Of a stretch of 64,000 bases of DNA, positions 27,805 to 36,879 are shown piece after piece; position 1 is the stretch's first letter, and each line of letters opens with the position of its first letter. The stretch lies in the NCBI GenBank assembly GCA_050951465.1, contig JBMNJC010000020.1, positions 1 to 64,000 on the forward strand, in the 5' to 3' direction. The notes below the pieces were generated by a model. The model did not search any database and was not told the DNA's origin. It saw only the letters and a list, made by a program, of their open reading frames with translations. Both the position numbers and the translations under genes were made by a program. The DNA is from JAAZHD01 sp012510895. Lineage in GTDB: Bacteria > Bacillota > Clostridia > Caldicoprobacterales > DTU083.

Positions 27805-28821
27805 TTATAGGGTCCGGCCGACAGCCTGGGCAATAGGCCTTAATCCCTGCATTAATTCATCGAACACTTCAGGTTTCAGCGATTGAGGACCGTCGCTGGC
27901 TGCATTTTGCGGATCATGGTGGACCTCAATGATTAGTCCGTCTGCACCGGCAGCAACAAAGGCACGGGCTGCAGCACTGACATATCTCCAGTTGCCGGTT
28001 CCATGGCTGGGATCAGCTATGATGGGAAGGTGAGATAATTCTTTTACCACAGCTACAGCATTAATGTCCATGGTGTTGCGTGTTGCGGTTTCAAAGGTGC
28101 GGATGCCCCTTTCACACAAAACCACCTTGGAATCGCCTTCCGACATGATATATTCAGCTGCCATCAGCCATTCCTCAATGGTAGAGGATAAACCCCTCTT
28201 AAGCAATACCGGCTTCTTAGTTTTTCCGCATTCGCTGAGAAGACGATAATTCTGCATATTTCTTGCACCAATCTGCAAAATATCTGAATACCGGCTTACC
28301 AGCTCCACATCCCGGGTATCTACCACTTCAGTTATGACAAGTAAATCCAGCTCCTTTTTTACCTGGTACAGCAGTTTTAAGCCTTCCTCCTGAAGACCCT
28401 GGAATGAGTAAGGGGATGTGCGAGGCTTAAAGGCTCCTCCCCGCAATATTTTTGCTCCGCTTGCCTTAACCGCTTCAGCTACTTTATAAATTTGTTCTTC
28501 TCCTTCAATGGCACAAGGGCCTGCTATAACGACCAGTTCCTTGCCCCCGAATTTGACACCGCCGCCCACATCTACAACTGACGGCTCTTTATGCAGTTCT
28601 CTTCCCACCAGCTTATAAGGCTTCATAATAGGAACAATAGCCTCCACACCCGGCATATGGGATATGCTGGAGGCATCTATGCTGCTTTTGTCGCCTATGG
28701 CCCCGATAACTGTCTTTACTTCTCCATAAATAGGATGGGTTTTAAAGCCTAAGCTGTATAACCTTTCTTCAACATCCTGAATTTCTTTTTTAGTTGCATT
28801 GGCCCTCATAACAATAATCAT
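27805..28821 (-). CDS. aroF: 3-deoxy-7-phosphoheptulonate synthase (DAHP synthase)
   Basis: I chose ATG 28821, which has GAGGAGG upstream; the frame is open a further 21 codons 5'. The 338-residue enzyme condenses PEP and erythrose-4-phosphate, the first step of aromatic amino-acid synthesis. An N-terminal ACT-like FXD domain (residues 1-65) precedes the barrel (AGPCAIEGEEQ, LRGGAFKPRTSPYSFQG, IGARNMQNY, LKRGLSSTIEEW, DPSHGTG). It belongs to the AroF/KDPGal-type class I-beta enzymes. A T-box leader controls it. Confidence 0.95.
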   Translation of the reverse strand: MIIVMRANATKKEIQDVEERLYSLGFKTHPIYGEVKTVIGAIGDKSSIDASSISHMPGVEAIVPIMKPYKLVGRELHKEPSVVDVGGGVKFGGKELVVIAGPCAIEGEEQIYKVAEAVKASGAKILRGGAFKPRTSPYSFQGLQEEGLKLLYQVKKELDLLVITEVVDTRDVELVSRYSDILQIGARNMQNYRLLSECGKTKKPVLLKRGLSSTIEEWLMAAEYIMSEGDSKVVLCERGIRTFETATRNTMDINAVAVVKELSHLPIIADPSHGTGNWRYVSAAARAFVAAGADGLIIEVHHDPQNAASDGPQSLKPEVFDELMQGLRPIAQAVGRTL

Positions 28822-28884
28822 GCCGATACCCTCCTCGTCTATTATATTAAATAAGTCTTTTTGTTTTGTGCAAATTATATCCAA

Positions 28885-29208
28885 AATAAAAACTTCTCAT
28901 CCTGTTATAGGACGAGAAGTATTTCCCGCGTTACCACCTAAATTGGCCTAAATTAATAAGCCCGCCTCATTAAGATACTTATCTTTTCCTATCATTCTTT
29001 AAACGATAGAAAGATGTCATATCTTCCTTCCTTTAACGGGGCAGGATGCCGTCACAGCCTACAAGGCCGGCCTCAGCCCTTCAGCCTGCTGCTCCCGGGA
29101 GAACTTCCAAACCTATGCCAGTACCGGACTCCCACCATCTCCGGCTCGCTTTGTCTGTCAACAGGAATGTACTTTTCCCGTTCTTCGCATTTGAACCTAT
29201 AAATATTT
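28885..29208 (-). promoter_or_regulatory. T-box riboswitch leader of aroF
   Basis: The minus-strand transcript contains the AGTA S-turn near the start (GGGAAAAGTACATTCC), a GGTGGG-type stem I distal part, the conserved T-box segment TAGGTGGTAACGCGGG (28943-28924) and a terminator ACTTCTCGTCC...AGGATGAGAAGTTTTT. The T-box can pair with uncharged tRNA to make an antiterminator. The specifier is not certain; TTT (Phe) or TGG (Trp) next to the GAA motif are both possible and both make sense for an aromatic-pathway gene. Confidence 0.9.
28886..28920 (-). terminator. Regulated terminator of the T-box leader
   Basis: Stem ACTTCTCGTCC / AGGATGAGAAGT (one G-T pair) with T-run, directly after the T-box sequence and before aroF. 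Confidence 0.88.
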
Positions 29209-29213
29209 AAAAA

Positions 29214-29243
29214 ATTATAAAATAAATATCAGCTGAAAGTCAA
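29214..29243 (-). promoter_or_regulatory. Promoter of the aroF T-box leader
   Basis: Minus-strand TTGACT, 18-bp spacer, TATAAT. It lies divergent to a plus-strand TTGCCA-N18-TATAAT (29287-29316) that fits the EAL-protein gene. Confidence 0.65.
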
Positions 29244-29369
29244 GTAAGAATTTTCCAATTATTTGGAAAAGAAAATATCCGTTTCTTTGCCAATTTATAT
29301 TTATTTTTGCTATAATGTAAAAGGATATACAGAAATTCAACAAGTGTATATTGTTTCAGGAGAAAGATC

Positions 29370-30821
29370 ATGAGTTATTATAGTTTTTTAAAGCACCTTT
29401 TATTTATGTCAAAAAGCGGGAGTTATCGGATTAATGCCAACACTCTCTATCTTTTCATAATATTTATTTCAATAGCCTGTCTCCTTTTCACAATCTATAA
29501 ATTACGGAAACTTAAAGATGAAAATTTTCAATTGACTTACCTTAATGAGCAAACATCCCTTCCCAACAAAAATGCGCTGCTTAAAGATTTGCAGGAATTG
29601 CTTTCTGAAACATCGCTGAGTCAATCAGCTTTATTGTTTATAGATGTTGATAATTTCAGAAATATAAATAATATGATTGGTCATGATTTGGGCGATCAAT
29701 TACTGCTGCAGATTGGAGAACGTCTTGTAAAAATAACACAGCCAAAAGGCCGGGTATATCATATAGGCGAGGATGGATTCGTCATATTATTTCCAGATGC
29801 CTCAGAGGATGGCCTGGGGGAAATTATGGCGGCTTATGTTCTGGGAAGATTTAAGGAAAGCTTTGAAATCTCCCATCATGTCCTTCATCTTACTCTCAGT
29901 ATTGGTGTTGTGGACAAACCGCCTGCAGATAAAAGTATAGATGAAATTCTGACTGCAGCGGAAATTGCCATGTATCAGGCAAAAAAGGACGGCAGAAACC
30001 AATATGTGGTTTTCGATTCTCCTCTGACCGGTGAGCTTAGGGAGAATATTAAGATACAAAAGTATTTGATAAATGCAATAGAAGATGATGAGTTTGAAAT
30101 ACATTATCAGCCGCAGCTGGATCTGATAAATGACAGGATAGACGGTTTCGAAGCATTGCTTCGCTGGAACAGCAAAAAGTCGGGCATGGTTCCGCCGGAC
30201 CGCTTTATTAAAGCGGTGGAAGACAACCATATGATCATTCCATTAGGCAGCTGGGTGTTAAGAAGTGCCTGTGCCTTTATTAAAAACCTGGAAGCCAAAG
30301 GCTATCCCGATTTGAATATATCGATAAATATATCTATTATACAGCTTTTGCAGGATGATTTTGTTACAACGGTACAGGAGACACTGGATTTTCTGGAACT
30401 GAATCCTCAGCAGCTGGAACTGGAAATTACCGAATCCATGTTCATGGAGTCTTTTAAATTGTCACTGCCAAAATTAGAACAGCTGAGAGAAATGGGAGTC
30501 AGATTAGCCCTTGATGACTTTGGCACAGGTTATTCCTCGCTGAGTTATTTAGCTCAAATTCCTATTTCCACTCTGAAACTGGATAAGTCTTTTATTGACA
30601 AGATTGAAACAGAACAGGAAGGCCTGATAGAGGGCATTCTTTATCTGTGTAACAGACTTAACCTAAGTACTGTAGCTGAAGGAGTGGAGCACAAAAGACA
30701 AATCGCTTATCTGAAGAAAATGGGCTGCCATAAGATGCAGGGGTATGTATTCAGCAAGCCTTTGCCTGAAAAAGATATTATCAACTTTCTCCAAACTCAC
30801 ACAAAGCCTTCTGATAAATAA
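29370..30821 (+). CDS. GGDEF/EAL protein, probable cyclic-di-GMP phosphodiesterase
   Basis: A 483-residue protein with one membrane helix (residues 26-44), then a GGDEF domain (~70-215) and an EAL domain (~225-475). The GGDEF signature is degenerate (GEDGF), so synthase activity is unlikely. The EAL domain looks complete: FEALLRW, ELEITESM, LALDDFGTGYSSL, LKLDKSFID and VAEGVEH. It probably hydrolyses c-di-GMP, with the degenerate domain possibly sensing GTP. AGGAGA precedes the ATG. A bacteriohemerythrin gene follows within 100 bp. Confidence 0.92.
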   Translation: MSYYSFLKHLLFMSKSGSYRINANTLYLFIIFISIACLLFTIYKLRKLKDENFQLTYLNEQTSLPNKNALLKDLQELLSETSLSQSALLFIDVDNFRNINNMIGHDLGDQLLLQIGERLVKITQPKGRVYHIGEDGFVILFPDASEDGLGEIMAAYVLGRFKESFEISHHVLHLTLSIGVVDKPPADKSIDEILTAAEIAMYQAKKDGRNQYVVFDSPLTGELRENIKIQKYLINAIEDDEFEIHYQPQLDLINDRIDGFEALLRWNSKKSGMVPPDRFIKAVEDNHMIIPLGSWVLRSACAFIKNLEAKGYPDLNISINISIIQLLQDDFVTTVQETLDFLELNPQQLELEITESMFMESFKLSLPKLEQLREMGVRLALDDFGTGYSSLSYLAQIPISTLKLDKSFIDKIETEQEGLIEGILYLCNRLNLSTVAEGVEHKRQIAYLKKMGCHKMQGYVFSKPLPEKDIINFLQTHTKPSDK

Positions 30822-30912
30822 GCAGCTGTCAAAAATAATCTCCATGTAAAATAATAATTGAAAGAGTTTTTCTTGGTAATTTCATAAAATTCATAAACCG
30901 GAGGAAGAAAAA

Positions 30913-31317
30913 ATGTATTTTGAGTGGAAAGACAGTTATGAACTGGGGGTTGAGAAAATAGACAAACAGCATAGAAAGCTTTTCAGCATTGGTGACCGGC
31001 TTGCTGTGCTGATCCAGACAAAAGAGGTTATGGACAATTATGAAGAAGTCAGACAAATATTAAATGAACTTAAAGACTATACCCTTTATCACTTTTCTTC
31101 GGAAGAAAAGCTGATGAGGGAAATAAGCTATCACGATATCGTAAACCATGCCATAGAACATAATTTTCTGCGTAAAAAACTAAAGGAAATTGACACCATT
31201 GAAGAAGCCAATCATAAAGTAGTCGTGAAACTGGTATCCTTTCTGTCTGACTGGATTTCACATCATATACTTATTACCGATGTGAAGGTCGGAAATTACA
31301 TAAGGACAAGGAAATAA
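30913..31317 (+). CDS. Bacteriohemerythrin
   Basis: A 134-residue four-helix O2-binding protein. The di-iron ligands are all visible: His20 (DKQH), His60 and Glu64 (HFSSE), His79 and His83 (HAIEH), and His118 with Asp123 (HHILITD). GGAGGAA precedes the ATG. In anaerobes these proteins scavenge or sense oxygen. The upstream EAL gene suggests a possible link between oxygen and c-di-GMP, but they are separated by 91 bp and may not be one operon. Confidence 0.95.
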   Translation: MYFEWKDSYELGVEKIDKQHRKLFSIGDRLAVLIQTKEVMDNYEEVRQILNELKDYTLYHFSSEEKLMREISYHDIVNHAIEHNFLRKKLKEIDTIEEANHKVVVKLVSFLSDWISHHILITDVKVGNYIRTRK

Positions 31318-31342
31318 CAAAATCCAGCCTTGCTTTAACGCT

Positions 31343-33298
31343 TTAGTTCTCTCTTATCGGATTTATTCTGAATCTGAGATCAGGTGACAGGCTGTTTTTG
31401 CCCTCACCGCTTGGGCCGCCCCCGGAGCCGCCGTTGCCGCCGCCAGTATCCTCTCCTCCCAGCGGAGCATAAATGATCGTTGGATTATTGCCCGATTTAA
31501 CTACACCCTTATTAGTTGCTAAAGCACCTATTATAAATGCAGAACTGCAATTAGATAAGTCAACATCCATATTAGCATATACCGTCCCAAACCAATGCCT
31601 TGGGGTAGCACTATTATTTAGATAAAATTCCCCATGGGTTTCCCAATATACCATACCTGCTAATCTTATTGCAGTTTCCGGATCATCCTGATACAAAACA
31701 TCTATTCTTTTCCAATCTTTTGCGTTTTCTGTTACGTATACCGGACCTGTATACATAATATCACCTTTTGAATAGATATTAATAGGTCCATTGCTTAAGT
31801 CCAGCCTTATCGATTGTCCCCATCTGGCACCATCTATTTTATTAAAAACATAATCACCAGACTTAAAAACAACAGTACTGCCGCCATTTACAAACAAATC
31901 ACCATAAACCCCCGGTTCAATAATGAAATTAGTGCTTCCTTGAGGAACAGTAATATTTTTACTTGTGTCCGGTGAAAAAACCGATAATTCCGGCGGTAAA
32001 ACTTTTTCTACAATTGGAAATGTGGGCTTTTGCGGGTTTTTAGGCTTGTTTTCCGGCTGAATTATCACATTGACATTACCAGGATTATGTTGATTTGTAG
32101 AGCCGCCTGCCCATGAGTTGCCATTAATTTGAGTATTGTTCCCCTTATAAATATTTCCACCGGCAAATACATTCCCCTGAATAACAGAATTGTTATTTTT
32201 ATTAGAATTCTGCATTGTTAAATCGCCATTTAAATATACATTCTGGCCTGCTTTTGTACCGCTTTCCATTAATACATCGCCTGCCGCATGTAAGTTCCCT
32301 GATATCATCGCATTGGATGATTTCAATGTAACGTTCCCCATTGAGAATAAATCTTTAGATACACTTCCATTTGCGCTTACAGTTACATTTCCAGATGAAT
32401 GTACGTTTCCTGATACGCTGGCTCCTTGTAACACTGAAACATTTCCAAGTGCAAATACATCTTCAAGCACTTTACCGTTAGATGAACCTAAAGTTACATT
32501 TCCATTCGCATGAACGCTTCCTTCTACTATACCGGAGCCTCCTCCTGCTGCTACATTAACATCGCCGTTAAGTGCGTATACATTTCCTGTTACTCTTGGG
32601 ATATTGCCGCTGCCTTGAATACTGACAGATGTTTCCGATATCACATTTCCATCTATTTGCGTTCCTGCAGATTTTAAATTTACATTACTGCTATATACAT
32701 CCCCGCTTATATTGCTTGTGTTAGGCAAACTTAAGCTTTGAGAACTGTACACCGCATAATCAAAAGCCGAAGGTTTCGAACCTTTCACTATATCAATTCT
32801 GTGTGCTATATCAACGGTAGTGTTAACTGTTCGCTTTCTGTCGCCGATCCTGCCGATTGAAGTGATCACATAAGTGTTGACTTCTTCCGTATAATCATCT
32901 TCTGTTCTCTCGATTCTTTTAGTATCATCAACAGTTACCGTTACCTCAGCCACAGGCTGCTCACCAAAGGATTCTTCAAATTGGTCCAGGGTGACTGTGT
33001 TTATTTCATTATTTATATAATTATTTAAACTTTGGAAAAAGGCATCATGGCTCAATACTTGCTCTGAAAGCTCGTCAACCTTGCCTCTTATTTTATCGAC
33101 AGCGATATTAGCCCCTGATTCGGCAATATAGTAAACCGCCTGAAAATCGCGATCCACAACTGTAAGCCTGAAATTAGAAGCAGCAACAGAAATTAAGCTT
33201 ATTCCAAGAATGGTAATTATTATCGAAATCATTAATACTGTTACCAAAGCTGAACCTTTTTGGTTTTTGAAACGATCGAAATTAAAACATCTAATCAT
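31343..33298 (-). CDS. PilX-like pilus/secretion protein with repeated polymer-forming domain
   Basis: I chose ATG 33298, nine bases after AAGGGAG; a GTG six bases earlier is in frame. The 651-residue protein begins with a type IV prepilin-like helix (KGSALVTVLMISIIITIL) and the AESGAN segment of PilX-type minor pilins. From about residue 180 to 400 it has short degenerate repeats of the form SGNV..xGNV.., suggesting a beta-helix or bactofilin-like stack. A C-terminal domain follows, ending in a Gly-rich stretch. It is the last gene of a three-gene pilin-like operon. Confidence 0.75.
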   Translation of the reverse strand: MIRCFNFDRFKNQKGSALVTVLMISIIITILGISLISVAASNFRLTVVDRDFQAVYYIAESGANIAVDKIRGKVDELSEQVLSHDAFFQSLNNYINNEINTVTLDQFEESFGEQPVAEVTVTVDDTKRIERTEDDYTEEVNTYVITSIGRIGDRKRTVNTTVDIAHRIDIVKGSKPSAFDYAVYSSQSLSLPNTSNISGDVYSSNVNLKSAGTQIDGNVISETSVSIQGSGNIPRVTGNVYALNGDVNVAAGGGSGIVEGSVHANGNVTLGSSNGKVLEDVFALGNVSVLQGASVSGNVHSSGNVTVSANGSVSKDLFSMGNVTLKSSNAMISGNLHAAGDVLMESGTKAGQNVYLNGDLTMQNSNKNNNSVIQGNVFAGGNIYKGNNTQINGNSWAGGSTNQHNPGNVNVIIQPENKPKNPQKPTFPIVEKVLPPELSVFSPDTSKNITVPQGSTNFIIEPGVYGDLFVNGGSTVVFKSGDYVFNKIDGARWGQSIRLDLSNGPINIYSKGDIMYTGPVYVTENAKDWKRIDVLYQDDPETAIRLAGMVYWETHGEFYLNNSATPRHWFGTVYANMDVDLSNCSSAFIIGALATNKGVVKSGNNPTIIYAPLGGEDTGGGNGGSGGGPSGEGKNSLSPDLRFRINPIREN

Positions 33299-33496
33299 TT
33301 TCACTTACTCCCTTACAGATAAATAGGAGGACAGACGTCACTTCTTTACCACGCTGTTTGCCAAAGTGGTAATTTCTATTTTTATTCTGAAATCTGCCTC
33401 TACCAATTCCGTTTTAAATGATCGGATTCCGGCAACGAATACACTGCCGTCTTTCAATAAAGTATGTGAGCTGTCTTATCAAAGCTATATAAACTA

Positions 33497-33742
33497 TCAC
33501 CTATCTTGATGTGTACTCTCATCAATAATGTCTATCTGATCAGCCCTTCTCATCTCCCTGGTAAGCTGCCGAATCGCCTGCCTTGCCCTTGCCTGGTTGT
33601 CTGCATTATCTATCTGCCTGCCGTAACTCTTAAGACCTGCTAAAAACAAGTTATAACCAATGGTAAGAACTATCCCGAGTATTGCCAAAGCAATAACTAA
33701 TTCTACAAGGGTTATCCCTTTTTTGTTATTATACTGTTTCAT
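33497..33742 (-). CDS. Prepilin-like protein (PilW/GspJ type), frame interrupted (remnant to 33338)
   Basis: The 81-residue frame begins with a prepilin leader and helix (KKGITLVELVIALAILGIVL). It ends early at ESTHQDR. Continuing in a second frame gives VHIKIGDSLYSFDKTAHILY, then returning to the first gives DGSVFVAGIRSFKTELVEADFRI and a stop at 33338, close to the start of the next gene. This implies two compensating indels in a gene of about 135 codons. The product is a pseudopilin of a pilus or type II-like system. No assembly ATPase is seen in the window. Confidence 0.75.
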   Translation of the reverse strand: MKQYNNKKGITLVELVIALAILGIVLTIGYNLFLAGLKSYGRQIDNADNQARARQAIRQLTREMRRADQIDIIDESTHQDR

Positions 33743-33763
33743 AGCTGCACCTTCTTAAATATA

Positions 33764-34153
33764 CTACGACTGATTTAATAAATAGGTTTCCATCTGTGCT
33801 TTAAGTTCACGTTTGGTGTTATCCGAATATACCTTTATTATTATTCTGATTAAACCGCCGTCCGTTTCCACTTTCTCGTCAATCCAATAGCCCCCGCCGA
33901 AGGGGTCAGTATACTCACCGCCTGCAGGGATTGTGCCGTCTGTCTTATGCTCCGCATACCTTGTCTCTATTATGCTCTGAGCAATATATGTAGCATCCAG
34001 AATATCTTCGGACCTTTTGTTGGTTAATGCGGAAAATACAAACATGTTTAAGAGGGGTATAATAATTAATCCCAAAATAGCCAGCGATACTATAACCTCA
34101 ACTAAAGTTAAACCTTTTGATTTGCCCCTTGTCTTCAATAATGATATGTTCAT
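33764..34153 (-). CDS. Prepilin-like protein (PilV type)
   Basis: First gene of the pilin-like operon. I chose ATG 34153, six bases after AGGA; ATG 34159 and TTG 34171 are alternatives. About 129 residues, with prepilin leader and helix KSKGLTLVEVIVSLAILGL (processing after G, Glu+5) and a small C-terminal domain. It is 21 bp upstream of the next prepilin gene on the same strand. Three minor-pilin-like genes in a row, without motor or secretin genes, suggest a partial pilus gene set or genes located elsewhere. Confidence 0.8.
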   Translation of the reverse strand: MNISLLKTRGKSKGLTLVEVIVSLAILGLIIIPLLNMFVFSALTNKRSEDILDATYIAQSIIETRYAEHKTDGTIPAGGEYTDPFGGGYWIDEKVETDGGLIRIIIKVYSDNTKRELKAQMETYLLNQS

Positions 34154-34218
34154 TTTCATTCCTACTTTCAAATTGCAAAGCGATTAATCTTAATTTTAAT
34201 ATGCATTTTAAATTCTGA

Positions 34219-34328
34219 CTATAAGCTTAAGCTGTTAATTATATTCATCAGTTGTCTGGGGAAGCGAAAAAAACCTTCATCCATTGTCATTCAGGAGTAG
34301 GTAACAAGGGCAGTCTGTAAGCTTATAG
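34219..34328 (-). promoter_or_regulatory. Leader region of the prepilin operon with long-range stem
   Basis: Inverted arms CTATAAGCTTA (34219-34229) and TAAGCTTATAG (34318-34328) enclose about 88 nt just after a minus-strand TTGACT...TATACT promoter (34355-34330). An RNA made from there could fold with an 11-bp closing stem. It matches no riboswitch I know, including the two c-di-GMP classes. The rest of 34172-34477 is AT-rich with no gene. Confidence 0.4.
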
Positions 34329-34519
34329 TATACGAGTGCTCAAGTACAGTCAACTGTTTTATTGCATTATATTTAGGTTTTCAGGCAGATTTATCAGGCT
34401 GTTTATTTATGCTTTGGTGAAACAAAAATAATAAAAATCAGTCAATACTATTATAACAAATTATATCAGACGCATGCATGGTTTATGCCCTCAATTATTA
34501 TGTAAAGGATGATTGCGCT

Positions 34520-35809
34520 ATGATTGAAATGAAAAATAATACTTTAAGAAAAAAACTTATAAGACTTGCAGCTCTCCTTATGCTTTTGGCACTTACAATA
34601 AATACCGCCGGCTGTTCCGGTTTTCCTCCCAAGGTATCGGCAGAGAATCTTATGGAGCAGATTAAGCCCAATCCTGTTGACGGAAAAACGACGGACAGCC
34701 AATTTATTAACAGTACAGCTGATTTTATCGTCGAATTGTTTAAGAAATCCGTTGATGACAAGAAAAATTCTCTCGTATCCCCATTATCGGTTATGTATGC
34801 TCTGGCTATGACTGCAAACGGAGCAGAAGGCGAAACCCTGGCTCAAATGGAAAAGGTTTTGGGCAAGGAAATTCCTCTTGATGAGCTTAATGAGTATCTT
34901 CATTATTATGCAGAGAACCTGCCCCATGTTGAAAAATCAAAATTTAAAATGGCCAACTCCATATGGTTCAGAGATGATGAAAATAAGTTAAAAGTGGAAA
35001 AGGATTTTCTGCAGAAAAATGCCGATTATTACAATGCTGAAATATACAAGTCGCCGTTTACCGATGAAACTATTCTGGATATTAACAAGTGGGTTAAGAA
35101 AAACACAGACGGCATGATAGAAAAAATAATCGATGAGATAGACGAAGATACTGTTATGTATCTCATCAATGCCATGGTTTTTGATGCAGAATGGAAAGAG
35201 GTATATAGTAAAGGCGATATTTATCAAGGTCAATTTACAAGCTGGGATGGAACAAAACAAACAGCTGACTTTATGAGATCTGAAGAAAGCTATTACCTGG
35301 ATGACGGCAGAGCAACCGGATTCATAAAGCCTTACTTCGACGATAAGTACAGCTTTGTTGCCCTCCTGCCCAATGAAGGAATAAAAATCGAGGATTATAT
35401 TGCAGATCTTACAGGCGAAGGATTGCTTAACACAGTCAGCAGCGCTGAACCGGCAACTGTCTCTGCTTCTCTTCCCAAATTCAGTTATGAGTATGAAATT
35501 ACGCTGAATGATGTATTAAAAAGCATGGGAATGACCGACGGTTTTAACCCTGTAACAGCTGACTTCAAAAGATTGGGAAGTTCACCCATAGGCAATATCT
35601 ATATAGGCGAGGTGCTTCACAAAACCTTTATATCACTGGATGAACTGGGCACAAAAGCCGGAGCAGTAACCAAGGTGGAGATGAAGGTTGAAAGCGCAAT
35701 ACTGGATATAAAGATTGTTACCCTGGATCGGCCCTTTGTTTACGCCATAATTGACAATGCGACCATGCTGCCTGTTTTTATCGGAACGGTAATGAGCCTG
35801 ACCCAGTGA
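34520..35809 (+). CDS. Serpin-family lipoprotein
   Basis: A 429-residue protein (ATG 34520 after AAAGGATG) with a signal peptide and lipobox NTAGCSG, followed by a full serpin fold: SPLSVMYALAMTANGAEGETLAQM, NAMVFDAEWKEVY, and the hinge of the reactive loop DELGTKAGAVTKVEM, ending with RPFVYAIIDNATMLPVFIGTVM. The small residues in the hinge suggest an inhibitory serpin. It is anchored outside the cell, probably to block host or competitor serine proteases. There is no linked protease gene. Confidence 0.92.
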   Translation: MIEMKNNTLRKKLIRLAALLMLLALTINTAGCSGFPPKVSAENLMEQIKPNPVDGKTTDSQFINSTADFIVELFKKSVDDKKNSLVSPLSVMYALAMTANGAEGETLAQMEKVLGKEIPLDELNEYLHYYAENLPHVEKSKFKMANSIWFRDDENKLKVEKDFLQKNADYYNAEIYKSPFTDETILDINKWVKKNTDGMIEKIIDEIDEDTVMYLINAMVFDAEWKEVYSKGDIYQGQFTSWDGTKQTADFMRSEESYYLDDGRATGFIKPYFDDKYSFVALLPNEGIKIEDYIADLTGEGLLNTVSSAEPATVSASLPKFSYEYEITLNDVLKSMGMTDGFNPVTADFKRLGSSPIGNIYIGEVLHKTFISLDELGTKAGAVTKVEMKVESAILDIKIVTLDRPFVYAIIDNATMLPVFIGTVMSLTQ

Positions 35810-35814
35810 ATCTG

Positions 35815-36834
35815 TTAATCTCTCAATACCTCATTAAGCACGCTCCTGCAATAATCACATTCATGACAGTTTTTGCTGCAGGAGCTTGTTTTTTCAAACC
35901 AGTCCAGCGGAAATCTTGTGTTGTCTATGTATTTGGGATATATGACCCTTGCAAATCCGGGTTCGAATAAGGTTAGCAGATTGCCGTAAAACTTTCCGGA
36001 GCAATAAGCATCAATAACCCGTTCCATTGAGTCGTGCATCCGTGTCGCAAGCTTTACAACATGGAACCAGGGTTTATAATTGTGCAGATCCTCAGGACGG
36101 ATCCAGGAATTCTGCAAAAGGCTTACCCAGTTATTCTCATCCTTCAGATAATTCCAGCACATATGAGGCTGAAAAGCTTTAATATTCTGTTTCTCATCGA
36201 TCTGCTCCTCATGGGCAACCATATTGTCATGAAAGGTCTGCCCGGAGCAAAAATTCAGACAGCCGCTGTTTACCAGCATATAAAGCCTTTTTCCATTTGC
36301 AGCGGCCCATTTGTCCAGTTCCTCTATCCTTTTAAGGTCGCGGTTATACTCACGCTGAATGTAGTATTCATCAAATAAGTGTGCTGTGTACTGCATTCCC
36401 TTGACAGTCCCGATCCTCATGTTTACCGATGCCCGCACCCGGACAGGCCTGCCTTCCCTGCTTTTTACAATATGGGCAACTGCCGGTGAGGCGGTGGTTA
36501 CAATATCAACCCCGCCAACCAGGTCATCCAGATAATCAAGCACCGAATTAACCGAATTTTCCAGATGCTGTGAAATTGCATTTTCACCATAGCAGTTGGA
36601 GTTGAATAATAAATCCAAAAGTATTCCCCTTTTTTTTAGTTCACGCAAATCATGCTCCAGAATATGCTGGGCATGCCAGTTGGTGTAACCCCTGCGCCTT
36701 GTCATAACAGCCCGTCCGCTGGCTGAGTCCATCCAGGGAAAGTACACCTCGGCAATTCTGCTTATATACGGGTCAATTGTGTCTATAAAGGAAAAATCCT
36801 CACCGCTGAGTTGATAGCCTACAGCAAATTTCAT
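35815..36834 (-). CDS. U32-peptidase-like (UbiU-like) protein with Cys-rich end
   Basis: A 339-residue protein. The middle (VRVRASVNMRIGTVKGM..., EYYIQREYNRDLKRIEEL, LYMLVNSGCLNFCSGQTFHDN) resembles U32/UbiU-type proteins, in which cysteines bind a 4Fe-4S cluster. Cysteines cluster in GCLNFC and in the C-terminal CSKNCHECDYC. A U32-like 4Fe-4S protein is a reasonable guess; the reaction is unknown. It is followed on the same strand (upstream) by a QueG-like gene 62 bp away. It is convergent with the serpin gene, with 5 bp between. Confidence 0.55.
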   Translation of the reverse strand: MKFAVGYQLSGEDFSFIDTIDPYISRIAEVYFPWMDSASGRAVMTRRRGYTNWHAQHILEHDLRELKKRGILLDLLFNSNCYGENAISQHLENSVNSVLDYLDDLVGGVDIVTTASPAVAHIVKSREGRPVRVRASVNMRIGTVKGMQYTAHLFDEYYIQREYNRDLKRIEELDKWAAANGKRLYMLVNSGCLNFCSGQTFHDNMVAHEEQIDEKQNIKAFQPHMCWNYLKDENNWVSLLQNSWIRPEDLHNYKPWFHVVKLATRMHDSMERVIDAYCSGKFYGNLLTLFEPGFARVIYPKYIDNTRFPLDWFEKTSSCSKNCHECDYCRSVLNEVLRD

Positions 36835-36879
36835 CTTACTCCCCTTCTTCTGCTCTTTTCAATAACCTTGCATGTATAT

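Noticed and set aside
28885..29208. A riboswitch of unknown type upstream of aroF
   Set aside because: The T-box segment, AGTA turn and terminator identify it as a standard T-box leader.
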